Part shown: positions 24,071 through 35,787 of the stretch, one piece after another | Layout: each line of letters begins with the position of its first letter | Position numbering within the stretch: the first letter of the stretch is position 1 | Made by a program: the position numbers and the translations under genes | The notes under the pieces: model-generated | Told to the model about the DNA's origin: nothing | Databases searched by the model: none | The model's input: the letters and a program-made list of their open reading frames with translations, nothing else | DNA from: Pithys albifrons albifrons | Taxonomy: Eukaryota; Chordata; Aves; Passeriformes; Thamnophilidae | Assembly (NCBI RefSeq): GCF_047495875.1 | Contig: NC_092471.1 | Span: forward strand, 3,679,001 to 3,743,000 | Direction: 5' to 3' | DNA: 64,000 bases

Positions 24071-25147
24071 CTCTCTCTTTGCTCACAGGACCATGTTTCC
24101 TTAATCAGTGGAGTTCAGAGATCTTTTACTATAATTGCCACACCAATGGCTTTGGTGGACAGACAGTTCTGATGTAAGAGCAAATCTGTTCTAATTAAGG
24201 CTACAGAGCTAAAGGACATAGTAGCAATATATAGTTAGTGTATTCCCCCCCTTTATATATATGTATTCTCTAATTATACCAATGCTGGGCAAGAATAGCT
24301 CAACAAGCATTGATAAATCCTTCTGTTTATTCTGGCTGAAATATTTCCATTTTAATTTTCCTATCACCACGTGTGAAGCTTCAAAAGCTGAACAACTTTG
24401 CTCCTGAACCCTTATTTGTCCCGTGGTTCTTCTAAACTCTGAGGTGGATATTTAGAATTAGCTCCATATTTGCAGGGTGTTAAATGTGCAGTTGCAACTG
24501 GTGCAATCAAGATGCAATTCCCCACAAGCTCCTGCAAACTAATAATGAGCTTCTCAGTGATGGGAAGATTCAACTGTCAGTTCAAAGCTTTCATTTCCCA
24601 GCCATTCCATTCACTAGGAAAGAGAACATTTGGAGCAATGTTGGTAAGCTGAATGATGAAGTATCCTGAGGGATCTGAGCCAGAGCAGTTAACAAAGAAA
24701 CCATCTGAAGAGGAACTGGTGCCGTTTGTGATGCTGCCACGGCAGTGCAGATCTCTAAGATAGTTTTACTTCCTCAATTAACATCACACAGCTCCACACA
24801 GCTTATTATCATTAGATTTCAGAGCACTTTACAATGTCTACTGTCATCAGCCATCAAAACCACAAACCTAATTGTTCAGTAGCAGGGGGCTGTTATGTTT
24901 ATGCAGTGCTTTGGCAGGGAAATTTCTTCCACATAGGACTTGTGGCTACATCAACACTACTTAATGCTGCCATTTCCAGGCAATAAATATGGCCCTGTAT
25001 AGTGTGAAAATAATCCAGGGGATGTTTCTGGCCTGGGCTGATTTGCACACCCCCAAATAATTCTCCAGGCCGAGCTGGGAGCTGGAGCTTTCCATGGAGA
25101 GTCCCCAGAGGCCATTCCCACACCCTGTTGGCAGTGGGGACTTTATG

Positions 25148-25205
25148 ACAGAATCAATTAGAGTGGAAAAGACCTTTGAAATCCTTTAGTGAAACCCATG
25201 CACAG
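25148..25205 (-). mobile_element. Decayed CR1 3' end
   Basis: GACAGAATCAATTAGAGTGG, then AAAAGACCTTTGAAATCC, then TTTAGTGAAACCCATGCACAG follows the order of the reverse complement of an old CR1 3' terminus (agaatcatta...gttggaaaagacc...aagatcat...gtccaacc). Only the terminal 60 bp or so can be followed, and divergence is high. A chance match is unlikely but possible. Confidence 0.6.
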
Positions 25206-28200
25206 AGGTGACCTCTGACAATTGGCCTCAGCACTTGGGAGGCAGAGACAGAGACAGAGAGGGAAGTGGGGAAGAGTCAAAAGGGTTTTTAATGTGTCCA
25301 TGATGCCAATACCAGAGTCCATGTTCTGCAAAGACTTTTCTCCCTCTTACTGCTCCATTTTTAAAACCACCTGAAGTGACAGAAGAATTAAAGTTGTTTT
25401 CCAAATAGTAATAAAGACATAAATTAAGTTTTAAAGGAAATGGATCTTTAACAATAATTTAAATTTCTAGAACTGCACAATCAGAAATCCTGAATAAGAT
25501 TAAAGTCATGAAGGGCACCTGTGGATTTATGTTCTTTTTTTGGTTTCAAGCATCATTTTTACTTTGCAGCATTGATCCTCAAAATAACTCCTGCTAACAT
25601 GTGGTTGTGAATTGAATCAACTCAGATCATCTGCTTTGATTTAAATATTGATTCTTTGTAATGTATGAGAACAGCTGCCTTTTTGAATTCCTTTCCATCC
25701 TCCTTATTACTAGAAACATCATCATTTTATCTCTGGGATTTTGAAGCTTAAATAGCATTTCAACTATACCATCTAATGAACTCAGAAAAGAATCTGTCAC
25801 TGACATCTGAGAAAAATGCCATCCAGATTTCCAAATACTGACTTAACAAAACATGACATCAGGAAGCTGCCTGATATTATGGTAGGGAAAACTGCCTATA
25901 TCTATAAACCTGAAACCAGAGTGTGTAATTAAATTGATAAATGAATGGAATTATTAAAAAGTTCTTCACTTAACTAGGAAAATGGGTTAATATAAAAAAC
26001 TGGAAAGCACAATTATTTCACATTACACTCCAACAAAGAACTGATGCCTTCAATAGGTTAAGAGACAGAATCTGCTTCCCAAGTACTAGGACTCTTCCCA
26101 GAAAACAGTGAATAATAATTATGTAGATAACACCAAAACATGTATTTGTCAGCTTCTCAAGTCTAACACAGGCAAAACAAGGTGCTTGAGAGGTGGGAAG
26201 AGATGCCTCTTCCTTTAAACCTTCTCCACAAGCAGCTGTGACTGATTTCATGTCTGATTATTTTTATGTACACCAAGGGCAGTTTGAGATCATCTGTAAA
26301 TTAGCATTTAAGTTGGTTTCCAAGGTTTCCAGAATTCATATTCTTTCAAACATCTACCTTCACATGGCATCTAGAGCTCTGAAAGCTCCTTATCCTCCCT
26401 TTACAAAGGAAAACAAGGTGGGTCTTAAAGAGACCTGGTGAGATAAATCCCACATGATTTACATGATGAAAATAAAAATCAATTAAAAAAAAAGCCAACA
26501 TAATTTATTTTCTCTGAATAAATCAGGAGCACCTCAGAGATGGTTTTGTCTTAGCTTGGTCTAGCTTGAATTAAAATTCCAGATATTGCATATCATGCAT
26601 GATTTTCATATCAATCAGCAAACTGACAGAAAAAAGGGCCTTGAGATGTTGTCTGTCTTAGAATCCCACTTCAAGCTAAACCAGTTGGCTCATTCAAACA
26701 CAAATCTGAGATTTGATTTGTTTCTCAAAGTGGGGAGAAGGTCTAAGAGACCTGTCCTTGTGTGTCCTCTCTCCAGCTGCACTGTGGGCTCTACCTCCAG
26801 CACTTGGACTACCTCAGTAAAACATGCCAAGGGCAGGAATGGAAAATGCTCCTGGTATCTCCATACACACTCTGTTCTCTGAGGCATCTTCCTTCTTCTG
26901 ACATGCAACACTCTGGAAGCAATTGAAGTTACTTTGAAAATTCCAGTTATTTCAGAGTAAAAATATCCAAATAGGCAATTTCCAGAGCAGTTACTATAGA
27001 AACTGTGAGAGTGGGGAAATTAATTCTAGCTCTCTAACAAGAGTCAAGAATAACCACTTTCCATCCCATATGCATAACCATAAAACTATGTTAACTCATC
27101 TAAAATAATAATTATGAAAATTATTTTTTCATGAAGTGGATTTTTATTTTTAAAAGACTCTTGAGCAAGCAAAAAGAACCAAACTGTAAAAACACTCTGC
27201 ACAGCAAGCCAGTTATCTTAGCAAAAACTTTGAAAAATGGAGAGGGCTGGAAAAATCTTAGGCTGAAAACACATTTTGAGCAGCACCTTTGCTTTTTTCC
27301 CTTTCTTGCAAACTTGCAAGTGTAGATGATGTATAAATTTCTACACTGGGCCACAACACATCTCTGTGCACACATGAGCACAACTTCCAAGAGTTCTGAG
27401 TAAGCAAGAAATGCATCATCTGACTCTCAGCTGGCAAATATTCTGCCTGGTGAGAGGTGCAGATTTAAAATCCTTCTGCTGGCCACAGGCCCGTGGCTGT
27501 TCCTCAGGCAGTGGATTTTATACAGTCTGGGATGTTTGGAGCAAACCTGCTGCTTTTTAGTTCCCTTTCATTTCTACTTTGCTGCCTGGGTGATTTCTCT
27601 CTGAGACAAGGAAAAGCATCCCCATGAACTGGCTGCAAATCCTTGCAGCTTAATTGCTTTCATCTGGGGACTTGTTATTGTTAAATTTAATGGACTTTGG
27701 GGTGTTCTCTTACTGAGACCTTTAATGTGTTCAGGGCTTTAGAGATATCTGAAGAAAAATTGAACTTATGGAGGGAAAGTCAATGGTCCACTGACTAATG
27801 GGAATCACACACCTGCTGAAGAACATCTTTCCTTCTGTATCACACCACGGTCTTTGGGTACTAAAGGGCCAGGCCTGACAGGACTAATTTAAACTATTTA
27901 GTCCTGCTGTGATTATGAGATGATGTACATCATGAATACACATATTATTTCTTGTAAAGTATCATATAGGAATATTGTCTTGTTCAGAGTTATGTATTCC
28001 TAACAAACTGAGTTCCATATTAGATAGGTGGGTTTTTAATAACAAAGAACTAATGCACAGAGGCAGAAAGCTGAGATTCCAGTTTACCTTTATGCTATCA
28101 AAGCTTGTTCTATTCATACAAAGGTATGTCAGGATTCACTGTCCAATTTCACCCATTATAATTTGGAGTTCAATAAATACTTTGTGGTTTTGGCACCTTA

Positions 28201-31200
28201 ATCTGCCCCAAATCAACCAATAAATACTGAAAAATTAAGGAGAAACTCTTGTTAAGAGATTACCAGCCTGACTGCCAACCTAATGTTGTTCATCTAAGCA
28301 CAGTTTTGAAAGTTTATCCATAGCAAAGGTTTTGAGTTTTATGCAACACTTCCAGTCTATAATAAACTGCTCTGCCTGGAAAGAATTACTGAATGGGTCA
28401 TGTTCTGCTCTGCACTAAAACAACCTCAGGTATTAAAGGTTTTGTCCTTTTAGCTGAGTAGTTGGCTTGTTTACATAGCTGAAAAAAATAGAATTTAAAA
28501 GGTTAAAACAAAAAGCAACCACTAGTACAAGGAGAAAACCTGGGAATGGAATGAAGAGCTGGTTTTCAGACAAGAGAAAGAAGCAGATGGAAAGCTGATG
28601 AGGCAAAGAAATGGCAACCTGGGACTTGATCAAGCCATCCAGGTGGCAAAGCAAAGTGTTAGGACTTAATTCAGCAAGATGCTGAGCAATTCTGGAGCTT
28701 GTGTTCCCTGGTAATCCCTACAGATGAAGTATTACAGCAGGCAATTAATTTGTACTCTGCTTTTTACCAAGAGCTTGAGAGGAGAAATAAGATTCAAGAA
28801 GTTTTGGAGGAGCTGAATTTGTTTAGAGGACACTGGTGATTGTTTTTGGAAACTCCATGGAGAGGGGCTTGGGTTTAACCCATTCAGGGAGTTAATATGA
28901 GCCATTAACAGCCCTGATGTGTAAATATCATACTAGATCCATTCCAGAAGTGACAATAATTTATTAGACTCTTGCTTTGATAAAGCTCATGGAGTGCCTT
29001 CAATGACAGAGAGAAAATAAAGATGTTGAAGACCTTTTTACTGGGAAAGAAAAGGCATTCATGTGAAATATTTTGGATTCCAAGGACTGTCCTCTTTAGA
29101 GAAAAGAAGATTTGATCAAAATGGTGCCGTCACAAAAATGTTTCTCTGAACTTCCACAGCCAATGGTGTTCAACACTCAACAGTTATCCTTGACCTACCC
29201 CAGCTTCCCTCATTGGCCCTCCCACACCTTTATAACTGTACAGAGCACAGGAATAGTTGCTTGGACTTCCTTAACTTTTATCCTCACAGATACTGGTAAA
29301 GTCACAGGTTTAGAGGCAAAAAGCATCAATCTGTGCATGCAAAAGGATCTTATTTGCCCAGCAACAAGGGAGAAGTGAATGACAGGTCTCCTCTGGAAAG
29401 CTATAAAGGAAAGGGAATGGTTTCAGAAAACCATGAACAAAGAAAAGCTTCTGAATGTTAAGCAAATGGAAAATATTCTAGAGATGGTTAAAAGATAAAA
29501 AAGTATTATAGAAACTAAAAAAAATCTTTGGGAAAGTGATTTATGTGTTTATCATCAGATTCTTGACTTACCACCTATGGAAAATCCGAGCTAAAACCAG
29601 AACACTGATTTTTAGACATTTTGGGAAAACTTCATATTCCTCTGGAGTCAATGATTGGTGAAGGAAAGAAGCACTTTATAAAACTGAGAGGGTTAAAGTC
29701 AGAGGGGAGCAAGTCTGGAGTGTGTTCTCTCAGCTCTTTTGATACCTGGTGACAGCCTTTCTACTGATACATCAGGTAATTATTTCTGTTTAGATTTATT
29801 TCTGAAATAATAGGAAGATGATACTATTTTTCTTTTCTATTTTTTAGAGGTGGGAGAATTTTTCTTTTCTCATTTTCCCTTTCTTCTTAACACATGCCAA
29901 ATTGGGAAAATATCCCTGGGAAATACATCTCTTGGGGAATATGTATTCATTAGTAGTTTAACTGCAGTACCAGCACAGTAGAAACAGCTGCATTTCAGTT
30001 CTCCCTCAAGAATTGTGTTGTCTTTTGTCCTAGGAGGCCAAGAAAACACAGAGAAAAACAAGCAGGAAGTGTTACAGAAAGGATCTAGCAAAATTGCATG
30101 CAAACAGAAAAGATTTCTAACCAAAATTATGACCACTGTGAAATACATGTTTAAAATTTTACTCAGTTCTTAAACAGAATAAACATCCCTTTGCCAGTTG
30201 TCATGTGGCTTGGAACCATTTATGGCATTTATTCTGAAGCAGCATCACATTTATTTTCCTGACCTGCTGTGAGAGAGGGTATGAGATGTTCCTGCCACAG
30301 CTGAAATATGTTGCTGCACTCAGTGAAGATATTCAGCACTGTGCTGCACATAATAAGCTTCACCACTCAGCTGACAATTAGTCATGTTGACACATTTTTA
30401 TAAATTGGGCCCAGCCATCATTTTCAGATGAGACATTTTCCCTGCAGAAGGGATCCTTCAGCTTCGCAGGGCGCACTGGAAGTCAGACATTTGCTACAAG
30501 AGAAAGCAGTCTCAGCCATGGAAAAAAGAGAAAGGTGCCTTTTGAACATGCCAAAAGGAAAATGAAATGTGAACTAAATTTATGGTGGCAACAAAGCCCC
30601 ATTTTCTCCGAGTGAAGAGCTGTTTCACATCCCCTAACACTTCTGCTGGGCTAATTGTTCAGGTTCCATAGATCAGAGTATAACCAGAGGGAAAACAAAG
30701 CAAAACAAATGCCACTAATGAGGGTGGTGCAGATTCTCAGAGGGCACAAACCAGCTCAGTTACACCAAATGCCAGAGCCACAGCAGCCCTTGCAGGGGTG
30801 CAGTTGGTCCTGCTGAGCCTGAGAAAGAACTGGAAGGTGACAGAAAAATACTTCTCCTTCCATACCTCTGTTTTGATTGATGGATTTCTGATGAATTTCC
30901 ATTAAATATGAAATACTGCACTAGGTACATATTTTTAACTGCCTGGTAGTTAATTTTACAGTTTGGAGCTGAAGACCTGGAGCTCTCCAGTGAAGTATGT
31001 AAGTACAGCTGAGTAATCTGCCTGCTTAATTATTCCTCTCTTAAACACTGATAAATACAAGTTTAAGAAAACACTGCAGGCATCTTTTTAAGCAAATACT
31101 TTCCATATTTATGTATTTATAGACCCAATCTGACAGAAATTACAAATTACTACAGAACACAGTATTATATTAGTTATGGCACTATATTTTCTCTGTGGAG

Positions 31201-32548
31201 AGAATACAATTACTGCAACCTGAAAACATTTAAAAGTTACACATGCACACATCTGGAGCGTTGGGTTTGTGAAGGTCAATGCACAGATGTTTTACTCATC
31301 TGGGCTGCAACACAAACCAGCCCCACCTGTCAGTGATGGGAGCTGTTGTGTTGGCAATCCAGAGCTGCTCCCAGCAGGTCCCTTTGGCCAAGGGCTCTCT
31401 GTCTTCAAGGCTCACCCACCACACAGCAACATCCTAAAAAGGCTCTTCTTGTACTCTGGCAACTGGTGATGATGATGGTGATAAATTCACTGTTACTGCT
31501 TTATCCTGCCCTGACCTTGTGCTTTCCTGGGAGAGCTCCACAGAAATCACTGCAGAAATCTTTTCATCAACAGCAAGACTTTCATGTACATTATGCAAGG
31601 AATAATGTGGCACTGACAGAAGGAAACATCCCCTAAATTCAGGTTACAGGTGCTTTGCATTGCAATTTGTTTAATGCCATTAAAGACAGCTGTGCATTCA
31701 GGTTTGACTGGAGTGTCACCTGGTTTCAAATTCTGCTGTAAAACTTGCAAATGCTTGTTATTAACTTCCAATCTTTTGTTCTAACTATTACATGCAGCCC
31801 CAGAATAATGAATTCTGCTCCACAGGCAGCCCTGCTAGCCAGTTTTATAAGTCTATCAACATGCCCAAATATATTTAAACAGCCTGGAGTGTGACAAACT
31901 ATGTGAAATGATCAAAGGACTTCAAAGTGTCATAGCACCTCACAAGGCAGATCTGTGCAAAGGTATCAATTCTTACTTTGCAAATATTTGCAAGTAAAAA
32001 AAGAGATTTCCGTGAATTTGTCAAAGGGAAAAAAATGTCACTTCTTCCAGTAAATACAATTTTTCATTATGACAGCAGTAAAAAAGTATAGAGGGGTATA
32101 AGTGCTCTGAGCTCTGCATATCCTGTAAAAATGGATGAGATCATTAGAGCAAAATCATAGGAAAATAATTGGAGAAATAACAGGATTTTTGCATTCCTTT
32201 TTACTTTTATCACACACTTTTTGAACTCAAAGTTCTGTATTTGATTTCAAGTAAAGGGCTAAAATTTCACAATGATAGTATTGAATAATGAAAATCATGA
32301 GCAGTCAAAGCATCTCAACAAAAATAGAAAAAGGCACAAAATTCTCCTTCCAGACGTTACAGGGTGGGTAAGTACAGGATGGCTCTTCATTCTTAGGCTT
32401 CAGAGCTCCAGTGAAATATTCTTAACAAAGACTAACCAAACACAAAGGTGTCTGAAATACTTGGATACCCACTCCGAAAATGGCATGGCAAGGGGAGTTT
32501 TGTTTTGCCACATCCTTCTAGAGATTATGGACCATGGTTTTTGCATAA
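25206..32548. other. Unique non-coding sequence
   Basis: No recognisable gene or repeat family over 7 kb. A short imperfect AGAGAC repeat lies at 25243-25262. A patch at 30320-30700 keeps CpGs and homeodomain or MEIS-like words and is listed separately. All open frames are short (under about 100 codons) and show no domain. Confidence 0.5.
30320..30700. promoter_or_regulatory. Possible conserved non-coding element (low confidence)
   Basis: The stretch contains CAGCTGACAATTAGTC and TGTTGACACATTTTTATAAA, which include MEIS-like TGACA, homeodomain-like AATTAG and CDX/HOX-like TTTATAA words. It also retains CpGs (CTTCGCAGGGCGCAC near 30464, CTCCGAG near 30607) in a CpG-depleted background. Retention of CpG can indicate constraint. 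No alignment was possible, so conservation is only a guess. Confidence 0.15.
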
Positions 32549-32652
32549 TTTTTTTTGGTTTTGTTTTTGTTTTGTTTGTTTTTCTTTTTTTGTTGTTGTT
32601 GTTGTTGTTTTTTGTTTTGTTTTGTTTTTTGGTGGTTTGTTTTTTTTTTTTG
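32549..32652. repeat. T/G-rich low-complexity tract
   Basis: Runs of T interrupted by single or paired G, including a clean (GTT)5-6 block (GTTGTTGTTGTTGTTG near 32592-32608) and GTTTT words. It is the complement of the A/C tracts elsewhere. It causes the long hydrophobic or Asn/Lys/Gln-rich open frames on the two strands, which are artefacts. Confidence 0.9.
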
Positions 32653-33654
32653 CATTCACAGGAAAAAAAAAAAGGTTTAGGTTTTCCCAGGCCTGGGTAC
32701 AAAAAGTCCTATTTTTAAGTGAAAACCATATATAGAGAGATATCTTCCATAAAAGTATGTATCCATATATACATATGCATATACATTCCTTCCTTTTCCC
32801 TTTTTTCAGGAAGTCAAATCCATCTGCTTTGGAGAAAACCAAAAACTCAGCACCTTTATTTTATTATTTAAATAGACAGTTGTAAACTGTGGACCTGCTC
32901 GGGGTAAGTCTGACCTTTTTTGAGAGCTCAGTGCTTTGATGGTGAAAGACAATATAATTAACTTTCCTTTCAAAAGAAAACTAATATGCAATGGGAATTT
33001 TGTGCCTGTAACACTCTGTACATGGATGTATGTACAGTACAGAAACATATTTTAAAACAAAATGTAAAGACATGACCACAATCACACAGAGAGTCATTTA
33101 TACTATTTAATTGGGGTTTCTAACGTAACTTATACACAAAATATATTTGGCCTGAATGTAGGACATGATTAAGCTATTTTATTGGATTATTATTCAACAA
33201 ATTTATTATGGTGATGCTGAACTAGCCACTGTGATCATACAGATAATTTGTGCCTGAAGTATTTGCAGCCTCAAGAGGAAGGATTGATGCTGTGCAGGGA
33301 AATGAAACAGGAGCCACAGCAGAGCCAACACTGGCTTTGGACAAGTGACTTGATTCACCTGAACTTGTGAGTTGAGTTAGGAGGGAATTAGGCTGCTGGA
33401 AGGAGAATTAAATCAGCCATATGAGGGTGAGAAGGCATTGGCAAGGGGGGAATTAAGATAATGAGTTATTATTAAGTGATGTTGAGCAGAAGGCAGGACT
33501 GCAACAACCAGCCAGTGTGAGCCCAGTTCAGTATAATGGACATACAGTTGGGATGGGAAACCTTTTAGCCACAGCTTCTATTCTGGGGAAGTTAAACTAT
33601 TTGTAATATTCAGTAATTCCCTTGTTGTTTATTGTTGGTTCTGAACTGAACCCT

Positions 33655-33690
33655 CTCTTTTTCTTTCTTTCTTTCTTTATTTTTTAATTT
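33655..33690. repeat. (TTTC)n microsatellite
   Basis: About five TTTC units in a pyrimidine-only run (TCTCTTTTTCTTTCTTTCTT and following), decaying into poly-T with single A. Likely length-polymorphic. Confidence 0.85.
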
Positions 33691-35470
33691 GGGCCTATTT
33701 TTTCCTCTTTTTGCTATCTGTGAAGAAAATAAAGAAAATGATTTCAGAAGCTTTGTAAGGTACTCTTTACAAATGAAAACATTTAACACTTCAGTAGAGA
33801 TACAACTTTTATAAAAAAAATCTAGTGCAGAAAAACTAAAGCTTGCACTCAGAAATACTCTTTGTTAAAATTGTCTTATATACTCATGTTTCTCTGCATG
33901 TCACAGCCACCATGGCCCAGAAAGCCCAACATCTACTTTTTAAGTCCTTAGCTTTGTGAAAATATCAGTATCTACAGTATTTGATATTAAAAGATTTGCT
34001 TATATTTATTCCCAAGAGTTCTTTGAACACTGCTCTGTCTTCATGTGTTTGTGTGTTAATTTCCTGGATGCCTGAATGAAATATTTTAAGACTATTTTTA
34101 CATGCAGATACACCATCTCTCTGAGACCAGAAGTGGAATGACTGGGAGCTTATTCACCAAGGGAATCTCAACTGCATGAAAGAGCAGCAATTTTTTCCTT
34201 ACATTCCCCATTTAAAACAAAGTCAAACGTGTATAATAAAGACAGAGAGTTTCTGACAGATTGGAAAGAACACAGAAATCAGTCCTTTGAGCCCCAGAGG
34301 TAAGCAGAACAAACTCATGGGAGATTTCAATTTGGATGTGCATTCTGAGTCATTTCTACACTGGGAAAGATTTAATGTCAACATCAGTTGCTTCAGCACT
34401 GACATCATCTCAGAATTTCACCTGGTATCCCTTGGGAAAAGTGACTCAGCCTCTAAGTTTACCCCAGACTGATTTTTATTACATGAAAACAGTTACTGAG
34501 CCATTGACAATATAATTAAAAACAAACCCCAAAAACCTCATTAATCCACATGGTGGATTTCAGGCTAATTCACTGAGGAAAAGCAAGCAGACATTAGCTA
34601 AAAATTCCCCTGGCTACACATCCCTGCCAGGAATTCTGCACTAATAAAGAAATCAGTTCGAAAGAATTTTCTTTCCCTCCCATCTTTCTGGCCTTTGCCT
34701 CCTCTCTTTTGTCACATTAAGCCTCACTGGTCATGATTCTTACCACTCCTTCCTTATATCAATCTGTCTGCAGCTTTTGATTTTCCACTCCAGACTCCTC
34801 CACTTTGAAACCAAAAAAACCCTCCCCCAAATCACCTTGTATTCAACAAGCTCTTCAGCTCCAGGAGGAGCAACGATGTGTTATGAGGATTGGAGTCCTA
34901 TTTTTGCCTCTAAGCCCAGCAGTCCTGGGGTAATTGCCAGAATGTTCGTGGCTTTCAAGTTGAGTTTACAAAATCCAGCTGGTTTCAAAGCAGCGTTTAC
35001 TGCTCCATAATTTCATCTAATCCCCACAGCTACTGACATAAACTAATTGCAGGTACACTCACGATCCCATTACGAGTGGTGCAATCCAGATGGTGCCAAT
35101 CTGGGAATGCAAACAGAGTTCCAGGGCTGTCAAACACATGCCAGGCTTACCTGCTGCACTTACAACTTTATTCCTACTTCTTTAGCACAGGCATTTCCTG
35201 TTCAGCTGGTTGGGCAACACAGTAAAGCCACATAATGATAAATCCCTGCAGAAAACGTTATCCAAAAGGTGTCCCAAGAGTCTCTGAAAACACACCAATG
35301 TCTGAAAAGTTTGATTTTTTCTTTAATTAATTTTAGACTTACTATTATCATTATTAATACCCCCACTCTTTATTATTGGTTCAACAACCCATCGGAATTG
35401 CTGTGATGAGAAATAACCTACTGGCCATGGAACCTGAAATATCAGGTATCAAAAGACAGCTCATACCTGA

Positions 35471-35491
35471 AAGAACATATGGTATGTTCTT
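35471..35491. repeat. Perfect 9-bp inverted repeat with TGG loop
   Basis: AAGAACATA (35471-35479) and TATGTTCTT (35483-35491) are exact reverse complements around TGG. The arms contain the steroid-receptor half-site AGAACA in inverted orientation. The AGAACA/TGTTCT spacing is 7 bp, not the canonical 3, so a glucocorticoid response element is not supported. Confidence 0.75.
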
Positions 35492-35599
35492 ATTTAAGTC
35501 TGAATAGAAGATGCAAACTAACCACCCACACAGCCTGTGGGGTTTTCATGCATTTCCTCACAAACTAATTAACTAGTAACCTACATCACACCTATGCAT

Positions 35600-35787
35600 A
35601 AAAAAAAAAAACAACAAAAAAACAACAAACCCCCCCCCCCACAAATGAAAAAAACCAAACCAAACAACCCCAAAACCCCCCTATGTACTGCAATGAATTT
35701 GATGATTTGATCTTTGTTTAGAGGCAGATAGAAATGGGGAGCACCAAGCAATGTTTCTCCTATAAAAAAAAACCAAAAACAAACCAG
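35600..35787. repeat. A/C-rich tract with C10 run, plus small satellite tract
   Basis: At 35600-35682 an A-run passes into ACAACAAAAAAACAACAAAC, then a run of about ten C, then AAACCAAACCAAAC words ending CCCCAAAACCCCCC. A second short A/C tract lies at 35764-35787. The composition matches the other A/C tracts. The minus strand here has G4, G6 and G10 runs and might form a G-quadruplex, though the loop between the G4 and G10 runs is long. Confidence 0.85.

Larger units (their letters stand above)
17231..25147. other. Unique non-coding sequence
   Basis: Almost 8 kb with no recognisable gene or interspersed repeat. The 153-codon frame at 17576-18037 has no domain and is probably chance. Separate entries cover an A/C tract (20799-20836), a perfect hairpin (20992-21015) and a cluster of POU and homeodomain-type motifs near 23.9-24.1 kb. 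The sequence is AT-rich, and CpG is rare. Confidence 0.5.
32653..35599. other. Unique non-coding sequence
   Basis: No recognisable gene. Contains an irregular TATATA/TATGCATA patch near 32730-32790, a (TTTC)n microsatellite near 33655-33690, and a perfect 9-bp inverted repeat at 35471-35491. Confidence 0.5.

Noticed and set aside
32272..32842. Hydrophobic and Asn/Lys-rich open frames on both strands
   Set aside because: They are driven by the T/G tract at 32549-32652.
35471..35491. Canonical glucocorticoid response element
   Set aside because: The AGAACA and TGTTCT half-sites are separated by 7 bp, not the required 3 bp.
35630..35682. G-quadruplex on the minus strand
   Set aside because: G-runs of 10, 4 and 6 exist, but the loop between the G10 and G4 runs is over 20 bases; a quadruplex is possible only with splitting of the G10 run and is not strongly supported.
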